DNA from: Reichenbachiella agarivorans
GTDB taxonomy: Bacteria > Bacteroidota > Bacteroidia > Cytophagales > Cyclobacteriaceae
Direction: 5' to 3'
Length of the DNA: 64,000 nt
NCBI RefSeq assembly: GCF_025502585.1
Contig: NZ_CP106679.1
Span: 2,883,501-2,947,500 of the forward strand
The first letter of the stretch is position 1. Every line of letters begins with the position of its first letter. Both the position numbers and the translations under genes were made by a program. Positions 55,707-62,887 of the stretch are shown piece after piece. Under the pieces are notes generated by a model. The model was not told the origin of the DNA. It saw only the letters and a list, made by a program, of their open reading frames with translations, and ran no database searches.

Positions 55707-57062
55707 ATGAATGATACGATAGTGGCGCTGGCTACAGCGCCGGGAGTTGGAGCGATAGCAGTAATTAGACTTTCTGGAACCGAGAGCATCAGGATAGCTG
55801 CGACCTGTTTTGATGGCAAAGATTTGTTGACTCAAAAAACGCATACAATCCATTTTGGGAACATCAAGGATGGTGATGAAATCGTCGATGAAGTGTTGAT
55901 TTCCTTGTTCAAAAACCCAAACTCCTTCACCAAGGAAGACAGTGTCGAAATTTCATGTCATGGCTCACAGTATATCATCAACCGCATCCTGCAACTGATG
56001 ATCAAACAAGGAGCAAGGCTGGCCATGCCAGGTGAGTTTACACAGCGAGCATACCTCAACGGTCGCTTTGACCTAGCACAAGCCGAAGCAGTAGCTGATT
56101 TGATCGCCTCCGAAAATGAATCTTCTCACGCGGCAGCTCTCAACCAGATGCGTGGTGGCATCTCCAAAGAAATCAAAGCCCTGCGTGAAAAACTGGTGCA
56201 TTTCGCCTCCATGATCGAGCTCGAACTGGATTTCTCTGAAGAGGATGTGGAGTTTGCCAGCAGAGAGGAGCTCAAAGAACTGATCAAAGGGATTGATCAA
56301 GTATTGGTCAAGCTGATCGATAGTTTCCAACTTGGCAATGTGATCAAAAATGGGGTGCCTGTGGTGATCGTAGGGAAGCCCAATGCAGGCAAATCTACCT
56401 TGCTCAATGCGCTACTCGAAGAGGAAAAAGCCATCGTATCGGATATCGCCGGTACGACACGAGATACCATCGAGGACGAGATCAACATTGGAGGAGTGAA
56501 GTTCCGCTTCATCGATACGGCGGGACTCAGAGAGACCACCGATCAAATCGAAGCTATAGGCGTGGCCCGTGCAGAACAAAAAATGACAGAGGCATCTTTG
56601 ATCATGTATCTTTTTGATCTTTCGACCGAAGGACTGGATATCATCTTGGATCAAGAACAAAAGCTCATCGAGAAGGGTAAGCCTTACATCCTTGTCGGTA
56701 ACAAGCGGGACAAAGTGGAGTCAGAACCTACAGAGCTATTAGAAAACGAACATTACATATCTATAGCTGCTAAGCAGGAGGTAGGAGTCATAGAACTCAA
56801 AAATATGATATTTGCCAAGAGCCAAATGTCAAACTTCAAGACGGGCAATGTCGTCGTGACAAACGCTCGCCACCACCAGTCGCTCATCAATACCCAAAAC
56901 GCACTGCACGATGTAGTGCGCGGGATCGACAACCAGATCACCAATGATTTTCTTGCTCAGGACATCCGACACTCGCTCTACTACCTAGGTGAGATCACAG
57001 GAGAGATATCGACTGATGATTTGCTAGATAATATATTTAGCAAGTTTTGTATCGGAAAGTAA
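55707..57062 (+). CDS. mnmE: tRNA modification GTPase MnmE
   Basis: MnmE, with MnmG, adds the carboxymethylaminomethyl group to wobble uridines of tRNA. The ATG at 55707 starts MNDTIVALATAPG, the family start; a further ATG at 55701 is possible. The 451 residues show the N-terminal folate-binding domain, then the G domain with GKPNAGKST, DTAGLRE and GNKRDK, and the C-terminal CIGK with the essential Cys. The last ten codons and stop (57030-57062) recur at 60101-60133, so the 3' end appears to be an attachment site for mobile DNA while the coding sequence stays intact. Confidence 0.96.
   Translation: MNDTIVALATAPGVGAIAVIRLSGTESIRIAATCFDGKDLLTQKTHTIHFGNIKDGDEIVDEVLISLFKNPNSFTKEDSVEISCHGSQYIINRILQLMIKQGARLAMPGEFTQRAYLNGRFDLAQAEAVADLIASENESSHAAALNQMRGGISKEIKALREKLVHFASMIELELDFSEEDVEFASREELKELIKGIDQVLVKLIDSFQLGNVIKNGVPVVIVGKPNAGKSTLLNALLEEEKAIVSDIAGTTRDTIEDEINIGGVKFRFIDTAGLRETTDQIEAIGVARAEQKMTEASLIMYLFDLSTEGLDIILDQEQKLIEKGKPYILVGNKRDKVESEPTELLENEHYISIAAKQEVGVIELKNMIFAKSQMSNFKTGNVVVTNARHHQSLINTQNALHDVVRGIDNQITNDFLAQDIRHSLYYLGEITGEISTDDLLDNIFSKFCIGK
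57028..57062 (+). repeat. mnmE 3' end, partner of the repeat at 60099-60133
   Basis: This is the copy joined to the intact mnmE. With the copy at 60101-60133 it brackets about 3 kb of poorly conserved DNA. Which of the two is the original host end cannot be decided from sequence alone. Confidence 0.7.
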
Positions 57063-57091
57063 TTATATGTTTCACTTAAATTAAATAATCT

Positions 57092-57643
57092 ATGACAGAC
57101 CCCTCATTACAAATGTTTTTACTCGCCTTTATGGTGGTCACGACTTGGATGATGGTCTTTTGGGCTCAGTTCAGGAAGTTGATTTCTATAAAAGTAGAAG
57201 CCAAAAACATAGAAGAAATAGCACGGTATAACAGACTTAAGCGAATTAGTGGCTGGTATTGGCTAATCTTCTCTGTATTTGGTGTCATGACAGTAATTTA
57301 CGCTGTAGCACCAGACTTTTATTTCTTGTTTATGCCATTGGATATGTTTCATCATCCAGTCATCAACACCATGGGACTATTGATTTTAAAGATTTCAATA
57401 GTTTGGATAGTGATCGCACAACTGGATATTGACAAAGAACTTTACAAATATTCAAGAAACATCAATAGTCTCTCTGCTATGGAACTGGTCAATTATACAG
57501 AGCGAAAGTTATTGACTGGTATGTTGGTGTTGTTTGTGGGTTATTTCATCACTATTACCAACCTGATTGGGTTGCTATTGGTCATAGTAAGCTTTGTTGT
57601 CCATGCCAATGTTTTTTCTAGAAAATCAGCAACCCCATCTTAA
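57092..57643 (+). CDS. Hypothetical four-TM membrane protein
   Basis: I do not recognise this 183-residue protein. It has about four membrane segments (MFLLAFMVVTTWMMVFW, WYWLIFSVFGVMTVIY, VINTMGLLILKISIVWIVI, LLTGMLVLFVGYFITI) with a basic loop between the first two. It is the first gene after mnmE, in the stretch bounded by the two mnmE 3'-end copies, 29 bases from the mnmE stop. It could be part of the inserted DNA or native. No catalytic motif is seen. Confidence 0.6.
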   Translation: MTDPSLQMFLLAFMVVTTWMMVFWAQFRKLISIKVEAKNIEEIARYNRLKRISGWYWLIFSVFGVMTVIYAVAPDFYFLFMPLDMFHHPVINTMGLLILKISIVWIVIAQLDIDKELYKYSRNINSLSAMELVNYTERKLLTGMLVLFVGYFITITNLIGLLLVIVSFVVHANVFSRKSATPS

Positions 57644-57675
57644 TTAATCTACGTTTTAATTACATCATTTCGGAA

Positions 57676-58041
57676 TTGAAGAATATTAAGAATATACCAA
57701 CTATTGCTGTACTGCTGGCGATGTATGCTATAGCAATGGTATCGATGTATTCTCATCAGTACCAAGATTTTTTGGTTCCCAATGAATACGGGCAACACAG
57801 GTATGTGTCTTATGGAGAGATTCATTTCACTCATACTGTTCCTGTAGAGTATATTACTTCTGCACAAACCGCTCCTTCATATCGTTTGACAGATGGTAAC
57901 GAAACTCATCTCTGGGGTATTCTCGTGGCACATGCTTTTCGATTCAAAAGTCTGTTTTCTAGACTCATGGTCGATATGCTTTATATATGTGTGGAGCATA
58001 ACAAAGCGGTTCTGCTTTATCCTTTTCATTTCTTTTGGTAA
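57676..58041 (+). CDS. Hypothetical exported or membrane-anchored protein, TTG start
   Basis: This 121-codon frame opens at TTG 57676, 32 bases after the previous gene. The product has one N-terminal hydrophobic segment (IPTIAVLLAMYAIAMVSMY), then a soluble region rich in Tyr and His, and ends in an aromatic hydrophobic stretch (VLLYPFHFFW). No family is recognised. An alternative ATG at 57721 would cut the membrane segment. Lack of a family and an unusual start keep this uncertain. Confidence 0.45.
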   Translation: MKNIKNIPTIAVLLAMYAIAMVSMYSHQYQDFLVPNEYGQHRYVSYGEIHFTHTVPVEYITSAQTAPSYRLTDGNETHLWGILVAHAFRFKSLFSRLMVDMLYICVEHNKAVLLYPFHFFW

Positions 58042-58143
58042 TCCCTCTATATAGCATTGCGTTTTTGCAATGTTTTCACTTTTTGTTTTTCAGTATCGAT
58101 TGCTAATAGCAACCGATCGCATCGTCATTAAATAAATTATATT

Positions 58144-58626
58144 ATGGAATTAACAACTATCACTGGGTTAGTGGTCATAGCCCTGTGCGTAATGATTTTT
58201 GTCATTATTCATAAAAGTAGAGTAAACAAGGAAAGGGAACTCGTCAATGGATTAAAAGCGATCGCCTTGTCATGCAACAGTGACATTCAGGAGGTTGAGT
58301 GTGGTTTGGAGTTTGCCATTGGGATGTCAGATGTCAAAGATTATGTATTTTTTTATAAAAAGAGACAGGACTATACCAACGAACAATATGTCCCTTTGAG
58401 TGCAGTAGGCAAGTGCTATGTGCAATCAGTCAGGCGCCCACATCCAGCCAAGGGTTCTACTGAGGTAATCATCGACAAGTTGGACTTGATTCTGGAGTTT
58501 AAAGACAAAAAGCTGGGCCAACGTCGGTTCGAATTTTACAATTCAGACGAGCGTCTTCAGATGAACGGTGAGATGCAACTCATTCAGAACTGGGAGTCGA
58601 TCATCAATAATTGTTTGAAAAAGTAG
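58144..58626 (+). CDS. Hypothetical single-pass membrane protein
   Basis: The 160-residue protein has an N-terminal membrane helix (ITGLVVIALCVMIFVII, about 6-22) and a cytoplasmic-looking soluble domain with many charged residues (FAIGMSDVKDYVFFYKKRQD, LDLILEFKDKKLGQRRFEFY). No known domain is recognised. It is followed by a clear terminator, so it ends the plus-strand cluster that begins behind mnmE. Confidence 0.65.
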   Translation: MELTTITGLVVIALCVMIFVIIHKSRVNKERELVNGLKAIALSCNSDIQEVECGLEFAIGMSDVKDYVFFYKKRQDYTNEQYVPLSAVGKCYVQSVRRPHPAKGSTEVIIDKLDLILEFKDKKLGQRRFEFYNSDERLQMNGEMQLIQNWESIINNCLKK

Positions 58627-58641
58627 ATAATGTTTTTGAAC

Positions 58642-58676
58642 AAACCCTGAGATTAAATTTCAGGGTTTTGTTTTTA
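58642..58676 (+). terminator. Terminator after the 58144 gene
   Basis: A 9-bp stem (AAACCCTGA at 58642-58650 with TCAGGGTTT at 58660-58668) is followed by TGTTTTTAT. Confidence 0.8.
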
Positions 58677-58881
58677 TTGTTAAAGGTTGATTACTACTGA
58701 CAACACTCAGTCTCCTTGAATGTGTGGTACAAAACAGCTAGATTGATACCGTAACATCAGGAGCGGAACATGGAGGTTTGCTTTTACTCCTCCCAGCAGA
58801 TAAAAACAGTAGTCGAATGAAGCATATATTGATCTTAGTTCTTTGTATGGTTGGTATGTAGACCAAATGTCTGCACTAATT
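58677..58881. other. Stretch without an intact gene
   Basis: Only a 14-codon frame starting at 58817 that resembles the front of a signal peptide (MKHILILVLCMVGM) and then stops is seen; it may be a remnant of a lost gene. Confidence 0.35.
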
Positions 58882-58909
58882 GAGTAAAACCTGAATTGAT
58901 CAATTCAGG
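58882..58909 (-). terminator. Palindromic terminator of the PepSY remnant operon
   Basis: CCTGAATTGATCAATTCAGG (58890-58909) is a perfect palindrome. In the minus direction it gives an 8-bp stem with a GATC loop followed by UUUUAC. It lies 90 bases behind the small membrane-protein gene that ends at 59000. Confidence 0.7.
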
Positions 58910-58999
58910 CAGTGTAGGCATGAAGAGTCAATTAGTGGGAAAATTCAAAACCGAACATGACTATAACGGATGTGTTAAAATAAATCAATAAACAGCTAG

Positions 59000-59176
59000 T
59001 TACCGATTGGTAGGGAATAGTGCGTACCTTAAACATACTACGGTAGGGATCGTCAGAGCCAACCAAGATAAAACATGCCAAATACCCGTCCCCATGAGGG
59101 CTGCTAGCAGCCCGAAAACTGTTAATATGGCAAGAATGATAGGGTACTTCCAAAAACGTACAAATACAGAATTCAT
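59000..59176 (-). CDS. Small two-helix membrane protein of the PepSY operon type, 58 residues
   Basis: An intact 58-residue frame starts at an ATG at 59176. It begins MNSVFVRFWKYPIILAILTV and continues FGLLAALMGTGIWHVLSWLA, then two more hydrophobic stretches. From memory it strongly resembles small unnamed proteins that follow PepSY membrane proteins in siderophore-uptake operons of Gammaproteobacteria. A PepSY remnant lies directly upstream and a terminator downstream, so this looks like the last gene of a decayed iron-uptake operon. It may be transferred DNA. Expression is doubtful because the upstream gene is broken. Confidence 0.6.
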   Translation of the reverse strand: MNSVFVRFWKYPIILAILTVFGLLAALMGTGIWHVLSWLALTIPTVVCLRYALFPTNR

Positions 59177-59213
59177 AAATTTTAACTTGCAGGTTCCAAT
59201 GATTTTTCTTCTT

Positions 59214-59516
59214 CTAGCTCCTCAAGTCTCTTGATTTGAGTTGATTGTGCTTTTCTACGGCCACCCACAGATACAATCCACTAATCAATACCACGATGGT
59301 GATGAGGTCAAAAACGGTCCAAAGTATTCGGCCAACTCGCCAGTTTTGCTCGATGAGAGCGGGTTTGACGAGCCTTTCGGTCAATGGTGTCTGACCTTTG
59401 ACAAATACAGCATAATGATGCTTGCTCGTAAATACCGTTCTAGGAAATGCAACAATGGATGTCGACATGCCGGGAGCATCCGCAGTACACCATTGATGAG
59501 AGGCCATGAATGACAC
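59214..59516 (-). pseudogene. Remnant of a PepSY-associated membrane protein (iron uptake)
   Basis: The 100-codon frame corresponds to the C-terminal part of a PepSY-TM protein: PGMSTSIVAFPRTVFTSKHH, YAVFVKGQTPLTERLVKPAL and then GRILWTVFDLITIVVLISGL at the last membrane helix. Full members have about 370-500 residues. The first two thirds are absent, and the segment between the TPLTERL strand and the last helix is shortened, consistent with an internal deletion. It is followed by the small membrane-protein gene typical of such operons. It is therefore most likely a dead gene. Confidence 0.72.
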
Positions 59517-59953
59517 TTTGAAACTGTATATTCAGGGTCTTTTTTTATACTCCCAATACAACATCTAGCGCATAAAACTTTTTACACAATGCTCGCCAAT
59601 GTAATTCTCAATCAATCGTTGGACATAAGCCCATCTATGAGAGTTGGTGTGGAAAATGGTGCTAATCCTCGCTTTCTTGGGTTGTAAACACTGCGATCGA
59701 TGAGATTGTCAAAACCAATGGATTGCAATTTAAATAGTTGATGTTCACTATCCATACTCCATGTGCTGAGAAGTCAATTCAATAGCAACAAGCTCTATAT
59801 TAGATAGTTTAGGTGTTTGTCGTAATTTGTTAGAGAGTTACGCATGCTCATTGTTTCATGATGACTACAATGTGATACTGTCTTATAGTAGTTTGCACAA
59901 CTTTTACCCTCCTTTATTAATGCGCCACGGGTTTTTAAAACTAACTTGAGGGT
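59517..59953. other. Degenerate region without an intact gene
   Basis: No credible intact reading frame was found. A minus-strand segment at about 59560-59690 reads as an open stretch (RISTIFHTNSHRWAYVQRLI) that could be a fragment of some coding sequence, but I cannot name it. The region looks like decayed accessory DNA. Confidence 0.35.
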
Positions 59954-60133
59954 ATGATCATGGATATCTCTATTGAACAAATCTCTCCATATTTAGAAAG
60001 TTTAACAGCAAAACAAAAGGATAAGCTCATACTTCAACTATTGAAAACAGATAAGGAGATGATTGAGCGTCTTTATTATGAGTGTATTGCCATTCCTTAT
60101 AATATATTTTCTAAGTTCTGTATTGGGAAGTAG
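59954..60133 (+). pseudogene. Chimeric frame: start of an unknown gene fused to the mnmE 3' end
   Basis: A 59-codon frame (ATG at 59954 or 59960) starts with a helical segment (DISIEQISPYLESLTAKQKD, then LILQLLKTDKEMIERLYYE) and then runs directly into NIFSKFCIGK and stop, the exact end of MnmE. The first part resembles the N terminus of a small helical Bacteroidota protein I cannot name. The join is best explained by recombination at the mnmE 3' end, which cut the original gene. It is not likely to be a functional product. Confidence 0.65.
60099..60133 (+). repeat. Second copy of the mnmE 3' end, probable attachment-site half
   Basis: 60101-60133 matches 57030-57062 at 26 of 33 bases. Every difference is synonymous or in the stop codon, and both encode NIFSKFCIGK and stop. 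This is what remains when an element integrates at the mnmE 3' end and supplies a replacement tail, as SGI1-type islands do in Enterobacteria. Confidence 0.75.
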
Positions 60134-60239
60134 ATACTCACTTGAACTATTGCCCCTTTTTGTACAATTTACAGACATTGTATTGTTGTCCAAGCTTGCA
60201 GTCTTTTGATGAGTCTCAAGCACCAACCTGAATGAGGCC

Positions 60240-62612
60240 ATGTTAGACAAGAAGAAGCTGTCTGAAAGAGACATTTGCACCAAGTATATTAATCCTGCCA
60301 TCCAAAAGGCTGGATGGGATATGAAACGTCAAGTGCGTGAAGAGGTGTCCTTTACCGATGGGCGAATCATTGTCCAAGGTAAAATCCATACGCGAGGCAA
60401 GCAGAAGAGAGCCGATTATATTCTCTATGCCAAAGATGCTGAACCCATAGCGGTCATAGAGGCAAAGGATAACAACAAACCAATAGGTTCTGGAATGCAA
60501 CAGGCATTGGAATATGCCGAGATACTACAAATTCCCTTTGTGTTTACTTCCAATGGAGATTCATTTGTGTTTCATGACAAGACGCTATCAGAAGGTCAGT
60601 TGGAATCTGAAATAGCATTGGAGGAGTTTCCATCCCCTTCAGTACTTTGGGAAAAGTATTTGGCCTATAAGGGTATAGTGACACCTGAGGCAAGAAAGAT
60701 AGTTGAACAAGAATACTATCCTGATGACAGTGGCATGAAACCACGCTATTATCAGCAAAACGCCATCAATAGAACAGTGGAGGCTGTAGCCAAAGGCCAA
60801 GACAGGGTTATCCTGGTGATGGCTACTGGGACAGGCAAGACCTATACGGCATTCAATATCATCTGGAGACTTTGGAAAGCGGGTGTCAAGAAAAGAATTC
60901 TATTTCTGGCGGATAGAAATGCATTGTTGACGCAAACCAAGAACGGGGACTTTTCACCCTTTGGGAACGATATCATGCATATCATTAAGAATCGCAAAAT
61001 CGATAAGTCCTATCAGATCTATTTTGCCTTGTATCAGGGGTTGACAGGAAATGAAGAAACTAAGAATGCATACAAAGAATTTAGCAAAGACTTTTTTGAT
61101 CTGATCGTCATAGATGAGTGTCACAGAGGCAGTGCTTCTGAAGCCTCTGCATGGCGTGAAATCTTAGATCATTTTGAGTCTGCTACTCAGATAGGATTGA
61201 CTGCTACTCCCAAGGAAACCAAGGATGTATCTAACATGGAGTACTTTGGTGAACCTGTCTATACTTATTCACTCAAGCAAGGTATCGAGGATGGTTTTCT
61301 AGCACCATACAAAGTGGTAAGAATCACAACAACAATCGATGAAGGTTGGAGGCCAACGGCTGGATTGAGGGATAAATATGGCAATGAGATACAGGACAGA
61401 ATTTACAACCTCAAAGACTATGATAGGAAACTGGCAGTCGATGAGCGCACCCAATTGGTCGCTCAGAAAATCACGGCGTATCTAAAAGCTACAGATCGAT
61501 TTGCCAAAACCATTGTTTTCTGCATAGACATAGATCACGCCAACCGCATGAGGCAAGCTCTCATCAATGAGAATGCCGACATGGTAGCCAAACATCCCAA
61601 CTTCGTAGTGAAGATCACGGGTGACGATGAAGTAGGCAAACGGGAGCTGGACAATTTTACAGATGTGGAAGAGCGGTTTCCAGTGATTGCCACCACCTCC
61701 AAGATGCTTACTACGGGTATTGATACCAAAATGGTCAAACTGGTCGTACTGGAAGCCAATATTGGCTCTATGACCGAGTTCAAGCAAATCATCGGTAGGG
61801 GAACAAGAATCAGAGAAGCAGATGGCAAAGTGTACTTTACCATTATGGATTTTAGGAAAGCAACCAATCTGTTTGCTGATCCAGATTTTGACGGTGATCC
61901 TGTTCAAATCTATGAACCGTCACCAACAGAACCTGTGGTGCCTCCAGAGGAAGAGACAGATATAGAAAATGAAGTAGGTGACACGACTGCACACCCACCT
62001 CCTGGTGGTGTAGGTATTGATATAGTGGGTGGGGATGAATCTGAACCGAAGAAGTATTACGTCAATCAAATTCCTGTTTCGATTGCACACGAAAGGGTTC
62101 AGTACTATGGTTCGGATGGGAAATTAATCACTGAATCGCTCAAGGACTACACCAAGAAGAACGTAAACAATGAATTTGCTTCGTTGGATGATTTTATACA
62201 GCGGTGGAATAGTTCTGAGAAAAAGGAAGAATTGATCAAAGAACTAGCCGAACAAGGCGTTTTGATAGAGGCATTGAGAGAAGAGGTGGGGCAAGACATG
62301 GATGCGTTTGATCTCATCTGTCATGTGGCCTTTGATCAACCAGCACTCACACGTAAGGAAAGAGCCAGTGCGGTCAGGAAAAGGAATTACTTCACCAAGT
62401 ATGGAGCGGTGGCCCAAAAGGTCTTAGAAAGTCTCTTAGCCAAATATGAAGATGAGGGCATCACGTCCATCGAACAAGGAACAATCCTGAAAGTCAAACC
62501 CTTAAACAAATTGGGCTCTCCGGTAGAATTGGTCAGGGCCTTTGGAAAGAAAAAGGATTTTGTGGATGCAGTGGTAGAATTGGAACGCGAGATTTATAAT
62601 ACAGGTGCATAA
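60240..62612 (+). CDS. hsdR: Type I restriction enzyme subunit R (EcoEI-like)
   Basis: HsdR is the ATP-driven translocase and nuclease of a type I restriction system. The 790-residue product has an N-terminal nuclease domain with PIAVIEAKDNNKP. The SF2 motor carries MATGTGKTYTAFN near 198, VIDECHRGSA near 290 and GLTATPKETKD near 320, and motif VI is GRGTRIREADGK. The C-terminal part with TRKERASAVRKRNYFTKYG fits the EcoEI R-C domain, so the length is complete for this subclass (longer EcoKI-type subunits have about 1100 residues). It lies about 100 bases behind the mnmE-tail repeat and is followed 2 bases later by a broken rhuM, then hsdM. Confidence 0.93.
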   Translation: MLDKKKLSERDICTKYINPAIQKAGWDMKRQVREEVSFTDGRIIVQGKIHTRGKQKRADYILYAKDAEPIAVIEAKDNNKPIGSGMQQALEYAEILQIPFVFTSNGDSFVFHDKTLSEGQLESEIALEEFPSPSVLWEKYLAYKGIVTPEARKIVEQEYYPDDSGMKPRYYQQNAINRTVEAVAKGQDRVILVMATGTGKTYTAFNIIWRLWKAGVKKRILFLADRNALLTQTKNGDFSPFGNDIMHIIKNRKIDKSYQIYFALYQGLTGNEETKNAYKEFSKDFFDLIVIDECHRGSASEASAWREILDHFESATQIGLTATPKETKDVSNMEYFGEPVYTYSLKQGIEDGFLAPYKVVRITTTIDEGWRPTAGLRDKYGNEIQDRIYNLKDYDRKLAVDERTQLVAQKITAYLKATDRFAKTIVFCIDIDHANRMRQALINENADMVAKHPNFVVKITGDDEVGKRELDNFTDVEERFPVIATTSKMLTTGIDTKMVKLVVLEANIGSMTEFKQIIGRGTRIREADGKVYFTIMDFRKATNLFADPDFDGDPVQIYEPSPTEPVVPPEEETDIENEVGDTTAHPPPGGVGIDIVGGDESEPKKYYVNQIPVSIAHERVQYYGSDGKLITESLKDYTKKNVNNEFASLDDFIQRWNSSEKKEELIKELAEQGVLIEALREEVGQDMDAFDLICHVAFDQPALTRKERASAVRKRNYFTKYGAVAQKVLESLLAKYEDEGITSIEQGTILKVKPLNKLGSPVELVRAFGKKKDFVDAVVELEREIYNTGA

Positions 62613-62614
62613 GA

Positions 62615-62887
62615 ATGAGCGATATCATTACTTTTAACACGCCTGATGGCAAGACTGCCGTTTCGTTGATAACGAAGGGTGGCATAGTCTAGATGAACCA
62701 AAATCAACTGGCGGAACTTTTTGACACCTCTAAACAAAACATAGGTCAGCACATCAAAAGCATACGGGAAGAGAAAGTCAAACAACTTTATGCCGAGTTT
62801 GACAAGAAAAGAAAGACAGAAGAAGCTAAAATTGCAGACTTATCGGATATTGAGGAATTGGAAAAGGAGCTGAAGAAGAATAAATGA
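62615..62887 (+). pseudogene. rhuM: Broken RhuM-family gene between hsdR and hsdM
   Basis: A frame starting at 62615 (FNTPDGKTAVSLITKGGIV) meets a TAG at 62690 and continues in the same frame from an ATG at 62693 with NQNQLAELFDTSKQNIGQHI. RhuM proteins normally have Trp at the stop position (a WLNQ-like motif), so a TGG-to-TAG change is likely. After 25 residues of helix-turn-helix the sequence jumps to a charged C terminus (YAEFDKKRKTEEAKIADL) and ends at 62887, while full RhuM has about 330 residues. Thus it has both a nonsense mutation and an internal deletion. Its end overlaps hsdM by four bases (ATGA). Confidence 0.78.

Noticed and set aside
57092-58626. The three small genes behind mnmE as an anti-phage system
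   Set aside because: No domain or motif points to defence; only their place behind the hotspot suggests accessory DNA.
59560-59690. Possible transposase fragment on the minus strand
   Set aside because: No DDE motif, terminal repeats or target duplication could be found.
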